From NCBI GenBank assembly GCA_022414725.1, contig JAJSRW010000283.1:1-64000 (forward strand): 64,000 nt of DNA, written 5' to 3'. This DNA comes from Microglena sp. YARC. Lineage: Eukaryota > Chlorophyta > Chlorophyceae > Chlamydomonadales > Chlamydomonadaceae. The notes beneath the pieces were generated by a model that was not told the origin of the DNA, ran no database searches, and saw only the letters and a program-made list of their open reading frames with translations. Shown here in pieces: positions 1 through 12,900 of the stretch (position 1 is its first letter; each line of letters starts with the position of its first letter). The position numbers and the translations under genes are program-made.

Positions 1-3000
1 CAAAGAAGGGAAAAAGAAGAGATTTTTTGGCCCCCAAGCCCTGAGGGTAAAAAAAATTTTTAAAAATTTTTAGCCACAAAAAAACCAACTTCCCTAAATA
101 GTGGTTTAAACTTGCCAAGCCCTTGGGGGTAAATTTTTTTTTTTTAAAAAATTTTTAAGCAAAAACAACAACTCCCTTAAATTAGTGGGGGTAAAGCTTG
201 GCCCAAGCCTGGGGGGTATTTTTTTTTGTTTTAGCAAAAACACACTCCCTAAGAATAGTTGTAACTTGCAAAGCCTGGGGTATTTATTTAGCAACACACT
301 CCATAAATAGTGGTAACTTGGCAAGCCTGGGGTAAATTTTATTTTAAGGCACACACAACCCTAAAATAGGTAACTTGGAAGCCCTGGGTAATGTAAATTT
401 TAAGCACACACTCCCTAAATTAGTGTAACTGTGCAAGCCTGGGTATTATAATTAGCACACACTCCCTAAATAGTGTAACCTTGCAAGCCTGGGTATTTAT
501 TTAAGCCACACACTCCCTAAATAGTGTAGCTTGCAAGCCTGGGTTATTTATTTTAGAGCAACACGCACACCCTAAATAGTGTACTTGCAAGGCGATGGGT
601 GATTTATTTAGCAAACACACTCCCTAATAGTGTACTTTGGCCAAGCCGTGGGTAAATTTATTTTAGCACAACACCTCCACGTAAATAGTGTACGTTGCAG
701 CCTGGGTTAATTTATTTTGACGCAGACACGCACTCCCTAAAATAGTGTTCTTGCAAGCCACTGGTCATCTATGTTAGGCAACACTGCCCTAAATAGTGTA
801 CTTGCAAGCCTGGGTATTTTTTTAGCAGCACAACTCCCTAAAATAGTTGTACTTGCCAAGCCCTGGGTTATTTTTATTTAGCACCACACTCCTAAATAGT
901 GTACTTGCAAGCCTGGGGTAATTTATATTAGCAACACACTCCCTAAATAGTGTACTTGCAAGCCTGGGATATTGTATTTAGCACACACTCCCTAAATAGT
1001 GTACTTGCAAAAGGCCTGGGAATTTATTTAGGCACACACTCCCTAAATAGTGTACTTGCAAGCTCTAGGGTATTTATTTAGCACAAGCACTCCCTAAATA
1101 GTGTACGTTTGCAACCTGGGTTATTTAATTTAGCACACACCTCCTAAAATAGTGTACTTGCAAGCTGGGTATTTATTTAAGCACACACTCCCTTAATATT
1201 TGTACTTGCAAGCCTGGGGTATTTGTTTAGCACACAATCTCCCTAAATAGTGTACTTGCAAGCCTGGGTATTTAATTTAGCACACACTGCCCTAAATGAG
1301 TGTAACTGCAAAGGCCCTGGGTAATTTTATTTAGCCACACACACCTAAATAGTGTAAGCTCTTGTCAAAGGCCTGGGTATTTATTTAGCACACACTTTCT
1401 ATAATAGTTGTTACTTGCAAGCCTGGGTATTTATTTTAGGCACACACTCCCTAAATTAGTGGTACTTACAAGCCTGGGTATTTATTTAGGGCACACACTC
1501 CCTAAATAGTGTACTTGCAAGCCCTGGGTTAATTTATTTAGGAGGCAGCACACTCCCTAAATAGTGTACTTGCAAGCCTGGGGTTATTTTTATTTAGCAC
1601 ACACTCCCTAAATAGTGTACTTGCAAAAGCCTGGTATTTTATTTAGCACACACTTCCTAAATAGTGTTAGCTTTGCAAGCCTGGGTATTTATTGTGCACA
1701 CAGGACAGGATCTCCTAAATAGTGTACTTGCAACGCCTGGGTATGATTACTTAGACAACACAACTGCCTAAAATAGTGGCTGACTTGGAAGCTGGGTATT
1801 TATTTAGGCAGCACACTTCCTAAAATAAGTGTAGCTGTGCAAGACCTGGGTATTTTATTTAAGCCACGGACTCCCTAAATATGTGTAACTTACAAGCCTG
1901 GTTAGTTATTTAGCACACACGTCCCTAAATAGTGTACTTGCAAAGCCTGGAGTATTTATTTAGCACACACTCCCTAAATAGTGGTACTTGCAAGCGCTGG
2001 GTATTTATTTAAGCCACCACACTCCCTAAATAGTGTACTTTTGCAAGCCTGGGTATTTATTTAGCACACACTCCCTAAATAGTAGTACTTGCAAGCCTGG
2101 GTATTTACTTTACGCAACACACTCCCTAAGATAGTGTAATGCAAGGCTGGGGATTATTTATTTAGCACACACTTTGCCCAAATATGTACTTGCAAGCCTG
2201 GGTATTTTATTTAGCACAGCACTGCCCTAAATAGTTAGTACTTGACAGCCTGGTATTTATTTAGACACACACGCCGCTAAATAGTGTACTTGCAAGCACT
2301 GGGTATTTATTTAGGGGCACAGCACTGCGCCTAAATAGTGTACGTAGCAAGCTGGGTATTTATTTAGCAACACTTCCTAAATAAGTGTATTGCAAGCCTG
2401 GGATATTGTGTATAAGACACTTAACACTGCCCTAATTCAAGTGTACTTGGCAAGGCCTGGGGTATTTATTTAGTCACACACTCCTAAATACGTTGTTACT
2501 TGCAAGCGGCTGGGTATTTTATTTTAGTCACTATTCACACCCTCAAATAGTGGTAGCTTGCAAGCCTGTATTTATTTTTAGCACAGCACCCCCTAAATAG
2601 TGGTTAACTTGCAAGCCATGGTATTTTATTTAGGCACCACACTCTCTAAAATAGTGTAAACTTTGGCAATGCCTGGGTTATTTATTTTAGCACACACTCC
2701 CTAAAATATCGTTGGACTTGCAAAGCCTGGGTATTTATTTTATGCAGCACACACTCCCTTAAAATGTGTCAATTGCAAGACACCTGGGTATTCTAGTTTA
2801 GCCACACATACTGTATCCCTAAATAGTGTACTTGCAAGCCTGGGTATTTATTTTGCAACAACACTCCCTAAATAGTGTACTTTGCAAAGCCTGGGTAATT
2901 TATTTAGCAGCACACTCCCTAAATAGTGTTCTTGCAAGCCTTGGGTATTTAATTTTAAGCACACGACTCCCTAAATAGTGTAGCTGTCCAAGCCTGGGTA

Positions 3001-6000
3001 TTTATTTAGACAACACACTCCCGAAATAGTGTACTTGGCAAGCCTGGGTAACGTTTATTTGAGGCACCACACTCCCTAAATAGTGTAACTTGCAAGCCTG
3101 GGTAAGTTATTTAGACACGGCGACTCCTAAATAGTGTACTTGCAAGCCTGGGTATTTATTTAAGCAAGACAAGTGGCACTCCCTAAATAGTGTAGCTTGC
3201 AAGCCTGGGTATTCTATTTAGGCACATACACTCACCTAAGATAAGTGTTACTTGCAAGCCCTGGTATTTAATTTAGCACACCACGTCGCCTAAATAAGTG
3301 GGTACTTGCAAAGCCTGGGTATTTATTTAGCACACACTCCTCCTAAATAGTGTATACCTTGAGCCTGGGTATTTATTTAGTCGTAGACACATTCCGCTTA
3401 AAATAGTGTACTTACAAGCTGGTTTTATTTAGACACAGCACTCCCTATAAATAGTGTACTTTAGCAAGCCTAGGGGTAAATTTATTTAGCACACACTCCA
3501 TAAATAGGTGTAGTTGGCAAGCCTGGGTTTTATTTAGCACACACTGCCCTAAGATAGTGTACTTGCAAGCCTGGGTATTTTATATTAGCAAACATGTAGA
3601 CAGACTCCCTAAATAGTGTACTTTGCAGAGCCTGGGTATGTTTATTTAGCGACACACGTGCCCCTAGAAAGTAGTGTAGCTTGCAAGCCTGGTATTTTAT
3701 TTAGACACACTCGCCTAAATAGTGTAACCTTGCAAGCCATGGGTAATTTTATTGTAGGCAACACCACTCCCTAAATAGGTGTACTTGCAAAGCCCTGGTA
3801 ATTTAATTTAAGCACACACTCCCTAAATAGTGTAACTTGCAGCCCTGGGTATTTATTTAGCCACAACAAGCTCCCTAATAGTTGTATACTTGCAAAGCCT
3901 GGTATGTTATTTAGCAAACACCACTCGCCGCTAACATAGTGTACTTGCATAAGCCTGGGTATTTGTTTAGGGCAGCACACTCCGCTAATGTGTACTTGCA
4001 AGCCTGGTATTTATTTAGAGGCACAGGTTAGACACTCCCTAAAATAGTGTAGCTTGGCAAGCCTGGGTATTTTATTTAGCACACACACTCTTCTAAAAAT
4101 AGTGTACTTGCAGCCTTGGTAATTTATTTCAGACACAGCTATTCTATAGTGTACTGCAAGCCATGGTATTTATTTAGCGACACACTAACCCTGAAATAGG
4201 TACTTACAAAGCCTGGGTTATTTTATTTAGCACGACACATCGCCTAAATAGTGTTTTAGCTTGCAAGCTGGGTATTGTATTTAGCACTACACACCACTTC
4301 CCAGTAAAAATGGTAATGGTGTAGCTTGGCAAGCCTCGGAGTATTTATTTAGCACAGCGTCACACTGCCCTAAGATGTGATATACCTCGTGCAAGCCTGA
4401 GTATTATATTTGGATCGCACATCATAAGCTTCACTCCCTAAATAGTGTACTTGGCAAGCCCTGCGTGATTATATTTATTAGCACACAACTATCCCTAAAT
4501 AGTGTACTTGCAAGTCCCTGGGTATTTATTAGCAGCAGAACCACTCGCGCTAAATAGTGTAACTTGCAAGCCGGGTATTATTATTTAGGGCACACACTCC
4601 CTAAAATAGTGGTACTTTGCAAGCCGCTGGTATTTCTATTTAGCAACACCACTCCCTAAATAGTGTTTCTCGGCAAGGCCTGGGTTAATCTTTATTTAGC
4701 GACACACTCCCCTAAATAGTGTACTATGCAAGCCCTGGGTATTTATTTTAGCACACACTCCCTAAATAGTGTACTGTGCAAGCCTGGGTATTTAGTTTAG
4801 CACACCACTCCGCTAAATAGTGTTACTTGCAAGCGCTGGGTATTTAGTTAGCACACACTCCTAAATAGTGTATCTGCAAGACTGGGTATTTATTTAGCAC
4901 ACTCTAATATAGTTACTTGCAAGGCCTTGGGTATTTATTTAGCACACACTCCCTAAATAGTGTACTTGGCAAGCCTGGGGTATTTATTTAGGCAGCAACA
5001 CTCCGCTAAATAGTGGTAGCTTGCAAGCCTGGTATTTATTTAGCACACACTCCCTAAATAGTGTTACTTGCATAGCCTGGGTATTTATTGTAGCACACTC
5101 ACTCCCTAAATAGTGTAACTTGCAAGGCCTGGGTATTTATTTAGCGACAACACTCCCTAAGATAAAGTGTAAGCTTGCAAGCCTGGGTATTTATTTAGCA
5201 CACACTCCTAATAGTGTAGCTATGCAAGCCTGGGTATTTATTTAGACTACACACTCGCCATATAACTAGTGTTACTTGCCTAAGTCCTGGGTATTTACTG
5301 GTTATGCACACACTCACATAAAGAATAGTGTAACTTGCAAGCTGGGGTATTTATTTAAGAGCACAACACACATCCCTAAAGTAGTGTAACTTGCAAGCCA
5401 TTGGGTATTTATTTAGCACACACTCCCATAAAATATGTGGTACTTGCAGCCTGGTTATTTAATTTAGCACACACTCGCCTAAATAGTGTACTTGCAAGCT
5501 GGTATTATTTAGCAACACTCCCTAATTAGTGTCTTGAAGCCTGGGTTTTATTTAGCAACACTCCTAAATATGTACTTGCAAGCCTGGGTATTTATTTAGC
5601 ACACACTCCGGTGATATAGTGTCTTGCATACCTGGGTATTTATTTAGCACACACCTGGGCCTTAAAATAGTGTAGCTTGCAGACCCTGGTATTTTATTTA
5701 GAGCACCATCCTAATAGTGTATTGCAAGCTGGGTATTACCGTATTTAGCAACACTCCTAAATAGTAAGTACTTGCAAGCCTGGGTATTTATTTAGCACCA
5801 CTCTAATGTGTACTTGCAGCCTGGGTGGGTTTATTTAGACACACTCTACAAATAGTGTACTTGCAAGCTGGGTATTTATTTAGCACACCTCCTAATAGTG
5901 TACTTGAAGCTGGGTATTTTATTTAGGGAGCACACACTCCTAAATAGTGTACTTGCAAGCCTGGGTATTTATTTTTAGCACATCACTTGCCCTAAATAGT

Positions 6001-6950
6001 GTACTTGCAAGCCTGGGTATTTATTTTAGCACACACTCCCTATAATAGTGTACTTGCAAGCGCTGGGTATTTATTTGCACTTTACACTCCCTAAATAGTG
6101 TGTACTTGCAAGCCTGGGTATTTTTTAGCACACACTCCCTAAATAGTGTACTTGCAAGCCTGGTATTTATTTAGCAAAGGACACACTCTCTAAATAAAGT
6201 GTACTTGCAAGCCTGGGTATTTATTTAGCACAGCAACTGGGGCCTAAATAGGGGTGGTACTTGCAAGCCTGGTGTTATTCTTTATTTAGCACACACTCCC
6301 GTAAATAGTGTACTTGCAAGCCTGGGTATTTTGTTTTAGCACACACTCCCTAAATAGTGTAACTCTGCAAGCCTGGTATTTTTTATTTTAGCACACACCC
6401 CTAAATAGTGTACTTGAAGCCCTGGGGTATTATTTAGCACACACTCCCTAAAAATAGTACTTGGCAAAGCTGGGGTTTTAGTTAGCACACACTTAAATAG
6501 TGTACTTGCAAGCCTGGGTATTTAGCACATATATTTAGCATTTAGCACAGTCCGTAAAGTAGTGTAATATGCTATTTTTTAATTAAATAGGGTGTATTGC
6601 AGTGTTACTTGCAAAGCCTGGGTATTTATTTAGCACACACTCCTAATAGTGTACTTGCAAGCCTGGGTATTTATTTAGCACACACTTCCTATAAGATAGT
6701 GTACTTGCAAGCCTGGGTTTATTTTATTTAGCACACACTCCCTAAATAGTGTACTTGCAAGCCTGGGTATTTTTTAGCACACACTCCTACGTCCAGTGTA
6801 CTTGCAAAGCCTGGGTATTTGTTTAGCACACACTCCCTAAATCAGTGTACTTGCAAGCCTGGGTATTTATTTAGCACACACTCCCTAAAATAGTAGTACT
6901 TGCAAGCCTGGGTATTTTAGCACACACTCCTAAATAGTGTATTGCAAGCC
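1..6950. repeat. 47-bp satellite array, error-rich left part
   Basis: The same 47-bp unit as in the downstream array can be followed to base 1, but nearly every copy carries indels. Near base 1 homopolymers are stretched (runs of A, T and G) and copies become barely recognisable. Damage declines gradually rightward, and from about 6,000 most copies match. The changes are mostly insertions and deletions rather than substitutions, which looks like unpolished long-read consensus at a contig end more than biological divergence. Short ORFs here, such as 3771-4001, have no coding meaning. Confidence 0.9.
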
Positions 6951-9900
6951 TGCACACACTCCCTAAATAGTGTACTTGCAAGCCTGGGTATTTATTTAGC
7001 ACACACTCCCTAAATAGTGTACTTGCAAGCCTGGGTATTTATTTAGCACACACTCCCTAAAATAGTGTACTTGCAAGCCTGGGTATTTATTTAGCACACA
7101 CTCCCTAAATAGTGTACTTGCAAGCCTGGGTATTTATTTAGCACACACTCCCTAAATAGTGTACTTGCAAGCCTGGGTATTTATTTAGCACACACTCCCT
7201 AAATAGTGTACTTGCAAGCCTGGGTATTTGTTTAGCACACACTCCCTAAATAGTGTACTTGCAAGCCTGGGTATTTATTTAGCACACACTCCCTAAATAG
7301 TGTACTTGCAAGCCTGGGTATTTATTTAGCACACACTCCCTAAATAGTGTACTTGCAAGCCTGGGTATTTATTTAGCACACACTCCCTAAATAGTGTACT
7401 TGCAAGCCTGGGTATTTATTTAGCACACACTCCCTAAATAGTGTACTTGCAAGCCTGGGTATTTATTTAGCACACACTCCCTAAATAGTGTACTTGCAAG
7501 CCTGGGTATTTATTTAGCACACACTCCCTAAATAGTGTACTTGCAAGCCTGGGTATTTATTTAGCACACACTCCTAAATAGTGTACTTGCAAGCCTGGGT
7601 ATTTATTTAGCACACACTCCCTAAATAGTGTACTTGCAAGCCTGGGTATTTATTTAGCACACACTCCCTAAATAGTGTACTTGCAAGCCTGGGTATTTAT
7701 TTAGCACACACTCCCTAAATAGTGTACTTGCAAGCCTGGGTATTTATTTAGCACACACTCCCTAAATAGTGTACTTGCAAGCCTGGGTATTTATTTAGCA
7801 CACACTCCCTAAATAGTGTACTTGCAAGCCTGGGTATTTATTTAGCACACACTCCCTAAATAGTGTACTTGCAAGCCTGGGTATTTATTTAGCACACACT
7901 CCCTAAATAGTGTACTTGCAAGCCTGGGTATTTATTTAGCACACACTCCCTAAATAGTGTACTTGCAAGCCTGGGTATTTATTTAGCACACACTCCCTAA
8001 ATAGTGTACTTGCAAGCCTGGGTATTTATTTAGCACACACTCCCTAAATAGTGTACTTGCAAGCCTGGGTATTTATTTAGCACACACTCCCTAAATAGTG
8101 TACTTGCAAGCCTGGGTATTTATTTAGCACACACTCCCTAAATAGTGTACTTGCAAGCCTGGGTATTTATTTAGCACACACTCCCTAAATAGTGTACTTG
8201 CAAGCCTGGGTATTTATTTAGCACACACTCCCTAAATAGTGTACTTGCAAGCCTGGGTATTTATTTAGCACACACTCCCTAAATAGTGTACTTGCAAGCC
8301 TGGGTATTTATTTAGCACACACTCCCTAAATAGTGTACTTGCAAGCCTGGGTATTTATTTAGCACACACTCCCTAAATAGTGTACTTGCAAGCCTGGGTA
8401 TTTATTTAGCACACACTCCCTAAATAGTGTACTTGCAAGCCTGGGTATTTATTTAGCACACACTCCCTAAATAGTGTACTTGCAAGCCTGGGTATTTATT
8501 TAGCACACACTCCCTAAATAGTGTACTTGCAAGCCTGGGTATTTATTTAGCACACACTCCCTAAATAGTGTACTTGCAAGCCTGGGTATTTATTTAGCAC
8601 ACACTCCCTAAATAGTGTACTTGCAAGCCTGGGTATTTATTTAGCACACACTCCCTAAATAGTGTACTTGCAAGCCTGGGTATTTATTTAGCACACACTC
8701 CCTAAATAGTGTACTTGCAAGCCTGGGTATTTATTTAGCACACACTCCCTAAATAGTGTACTTGCAAGCCTGGGTATTTATTTAGCACACACTCCCTAAA
8801 TAGTGTACTTGCAAGCCTGGGTATTTATTTAGCACACACTCCCTAAATAGTGTACTTGCAAGCCTGGGTATTTATTTAGCACACACTCCCTAAATAGTGT
8901 ACTTGCAAGCCTGGGTATTTATTTAGCACACACTCCCTAAATAGTGTACTTGCAAGCCTGGGTATTTATTTAGCACACACTCCCTAAATAGTGTACTTGC
9001 AAGCCTGGGTATTTATTTAGCACACACTCCCTAAATAGTGTACTTGCAAGCCTGGGTATTTATTTAGCACACACTCCCTAAATAGTGTACTTGCAAGCCT
9101 GGGTATTTATTTAGCACACACTCCCTAAATAGTGTACTTGCAAGCCTGGGTATTTATTTAGCACACACTCCCTAAAATAGTGTACTTGCAAGCCTGGGTA
9201 TTTATTTAGCACACACTCCCTAAATAGTGTACTTGCAAGCCTGGGTATTTATTTAGCACACACTCCCTAAATAGTGTACTTGCAAGCCTGGGTATTTATT
9301 TAGCACACACTCCCTAAATAGTGTACTTGCAAGCCTGGGTATTTATTTAGCACACACTCCCTAAATAGTGTACTTGCAAGCCTGGGTATTTATTTAGCAC
9401 ACACTCCCTAAATAGTGTACTTGCAAGCCTGGGTATTTATTTAGCACACACTCCCTAAATAGTGTACTTGCAAGCCTGGGTATTTATTTAGCACACACTC
9501 CCTAAATAGTGTACTTGCAAGCCTGGGTATTTATTTAGCACACACTCCCTAAATAGTGTACTTGCAAGCCTGGGTATTTATTTAGCACACACTCCCTAAA
9601 TAGTGTACTTGCAAGCCTGGGTATTTATTTAGCACACACTCCCTAAATAGTGTACTTGCAAGCCTGGGTATTTATTTAGCACACACTCCCTAAATAGTGT
9701 ACTTGCAAGCCTGGGTATTTATTTAGCACACACTCCCTAAATAGTGTACTTGCAAGCCTGGGTATTTATTTAGCACACACTCCCTAAATAGTGTACTTGC
9801 AAGCCTGGGTATTTATTTAGCACACACTCCCTAAATAGTGTACTTGCAAGCCTGGGTATTTATTTAGCACACACTCCCTAAATAGTGTACTTGCAAGCCT

Positions 9901-12900
9901 GGGTATTTATTTAGCACACACTCCCTAAATAGTGTACTTGCAAGCCTGGGTATTTATTTAGCACACACTCCCTAAATAGTGTACTTGCAAGCCTGGGTAT
10001 TTATTTAGCACACACTCCCTAAATAGTGTACTTGCAAGCCTGGGTATTTATTTAGCACACACTCCCTAAATAGTGTACTTGCAAGCCTGGGTATTTATTT
10101 AGCACACACTCCCTAAATAGTGTACTTGCAAGCCTGGGTATTTATTTAGCACACACTCCCTAAATAGTGTACTTGCAAGCCTGGGTATTTATTTAGCACA
10201 CACTCCCTAAATAGTGTACTTGCAAGCCTGGGTATTTATTTAGCACACACTCCCTAAATAGTGTACTTGCAAGCCTGGGTATTTATTTAGCACACACTCC
10301 CTAAATAGTGTACTTGCAAGCCTGGGTATTTATTTAGCACACACTCCCTAAATAGTGTACTTGCAAGCCTGGGTATTTATTTAGCACACACTCCCTAAAT
10401 AGTGTACTTGCAAGCCTGGGTATTTATTTAGCACACACTCCCTAAATAGTGTACTTGCAAGCCTGGGTATTTATTTAGCACACACTCCCTAAATAGTGTA
10501 CTTGCAAGCCTGGGTATTTATTTAGCACACACTCCCTAAATAGTGTACTTGCAAGCCTGGGTATTTATTTAGCACACACTCCCTAAATAGTGTACTTGCA
10601 AGCCTGGGTATTTATTTAGCACACACTCCCTAAATAGTGTACTTGCAAGCCTGGGTATTTATTTAGCACACACTCCCTAAATAGTGTACTTGCAAGCCTG
10701 GGTATTTATTTAGCACACACTCCCTAAATAGTGTACTTGCAAGCCTGGGTATTTATTTAGCACACACTCCCTAAATAGTGTACTTGCAAGCCTGGGTATT
10801 TATTTAGCACACACTCCCTAAATAGTGTACTTGCAAGCCTGGGTATTTATTTAGCACACACTCCCTAAATAGTGTACTTGCAAGCCTGGGTATTTATTTA
10901 GCACACACTCCCTAAATAGTGTACTTGCAAGCCTGGGTATTTATTTAGCACACACTCCCTAAATAGTGTACTTGCAAGCCTGGGTATTTATTTAGCACAC
11001 ACTCCCTAAATAGTGTACTTGCAAGCCTGGGTATTTATTTAGCACACACTCCCTAAATAGTGTACTTGCAAGCCTGGGTATTTATTTAGCACACACTCCC
11101 TAAATAGTGTACTTGCAAGCCTGGGTATTTATTTAGCACACACTCCCTAAATAGTGTACTTGCAAGCCTGGGTATTTATTTAGCACACACTCCCTAAATA
11201 GTGTACTTGCAAGCCTGGGTATTTATTTAGCACACACTCCCTAAATAGTGTACTTGCAAGCCTGGGTATTTATTTAGCACACACTCCCTAAATAGTGTAC
11301 TTGCAAGCCTGGGTATTTATTTAGCACACACTCCCTAAATAGTGTACTTGCAAGCCTGGGTATTTATTTAGCACACACTCCCTAAATAGTGTACTTGCAA
11401 GCCTGGGTATTTATTTAGCACACACTCCCTAAATAGTGTACTTGCAAGCCTGGGTATTTATTTAGCACACACTCCCTAAATAGTGTACTTGCAAGCCTGG
11501 GTATTTATTTAGCACACACTCCCTAAATAGTGTACTTGCAAGCCTGGGTATTTATTTAGCACACACTCCCTAAATAGTGTACTTGCAAGCCTGGGTATTT
11601 ATTTAGCACACACTCCCTAAATAGTGTACTTGCAAGCCTGGGTATTTATTTAGCACACACTCCCTAAATAGTGTACTTGCAAGCCTGGGTATTTATTTAG
11701 CACACACTCCCTAAATAGTGTACTTGCAAGCCTGGGTATTTATTTAGCACACACTCCCTAAATAGTGTACTTGCAAGCCTGGGTATTTATTTAGCACACA
11801 CTCCCTAAATAGTGTACTTGCAAGCCTGGGTATTTATTTAGCACACACTCCCTAAATAGTGTACTTGCAAGCCTGGGTATTTATTTAGCACACACTCCCT
11901 AAATAGTGTACTTGCAAGCCTGGGTATTTATTTAGCACACACTCCCTAAATAGTGTACTTGCAAGCCTGGGTATTTATTTAGCACACACTCCCTAAATAG
12001 TGTACTTGCAAGCCTGGGTATTTATTTAGCACACACTCCCTAAATAGTGTACTTGCAAGCCTGGGTATTTATTTAGCACACACTCCCTAAATAGTGTACT
12101 TGCAAGCCTGGGTATTTATTTAGCACACACTCCCTAAATAGTGTACTTGCAAGCCTGGGTATTTATTTAGCACACACTCCCTAAATAGTGTACTTGCAAG
12201 CCTGGGTATTTATTTAGCACACACTCCCTAAATAGTGTACTTGCAAGCCTGGGTATTTATTTAGCACACACTCCCTAAATAGTGTACTTGCAAGCCTGGG
12301 TATTTATTTAGCACACACTCCCTAAATAGTGTACTTGCAAGCCTGGGTATTTATTTAGCACACACTCCCTAAATAGTGTACTTGCAAGCCTGGGTATTTA
12401 TTTAGCACACACTCCCTAAATAGTGTACTTGCAAGCCTGGGTATTTATTTAGCACACACTCCCTAAATAGTGTACTTGCAAGCCTGGGTATTTATTTAGC
12501 ACACACTCCCTAAATAGTGTACTTGCAAGCCTGGGTATTTATTTAGCACACACTCCCTAAATAGTGTACTTGCAAGCCTGGGTATTTATTTAGCACACAC
12601 TCCCTAAATAGTGTACTTGCAAGCCTGGGTATTTATTTAGCACACACTCCCTAAATAGTGTACTTGCAAGCCTGGGTATTTATTTAGCACACACTCCCTA
12701 AATAGTGTACTTGCAAGCCTGGGTATTTATTTAGCACACACTCCCTAAATAGTGTACTTGCAAGCCTGGGTATTTATTTAGCACACACTCCCTAAATAGT
12801 GTACTTGCAAGCCTGGGTATTTATTTAGCACACACTCCCTAAATAGTGTACTTGCAAGCCTGGGTATTTATTTAGCACACACTCCCTAAATAGTGTACTT

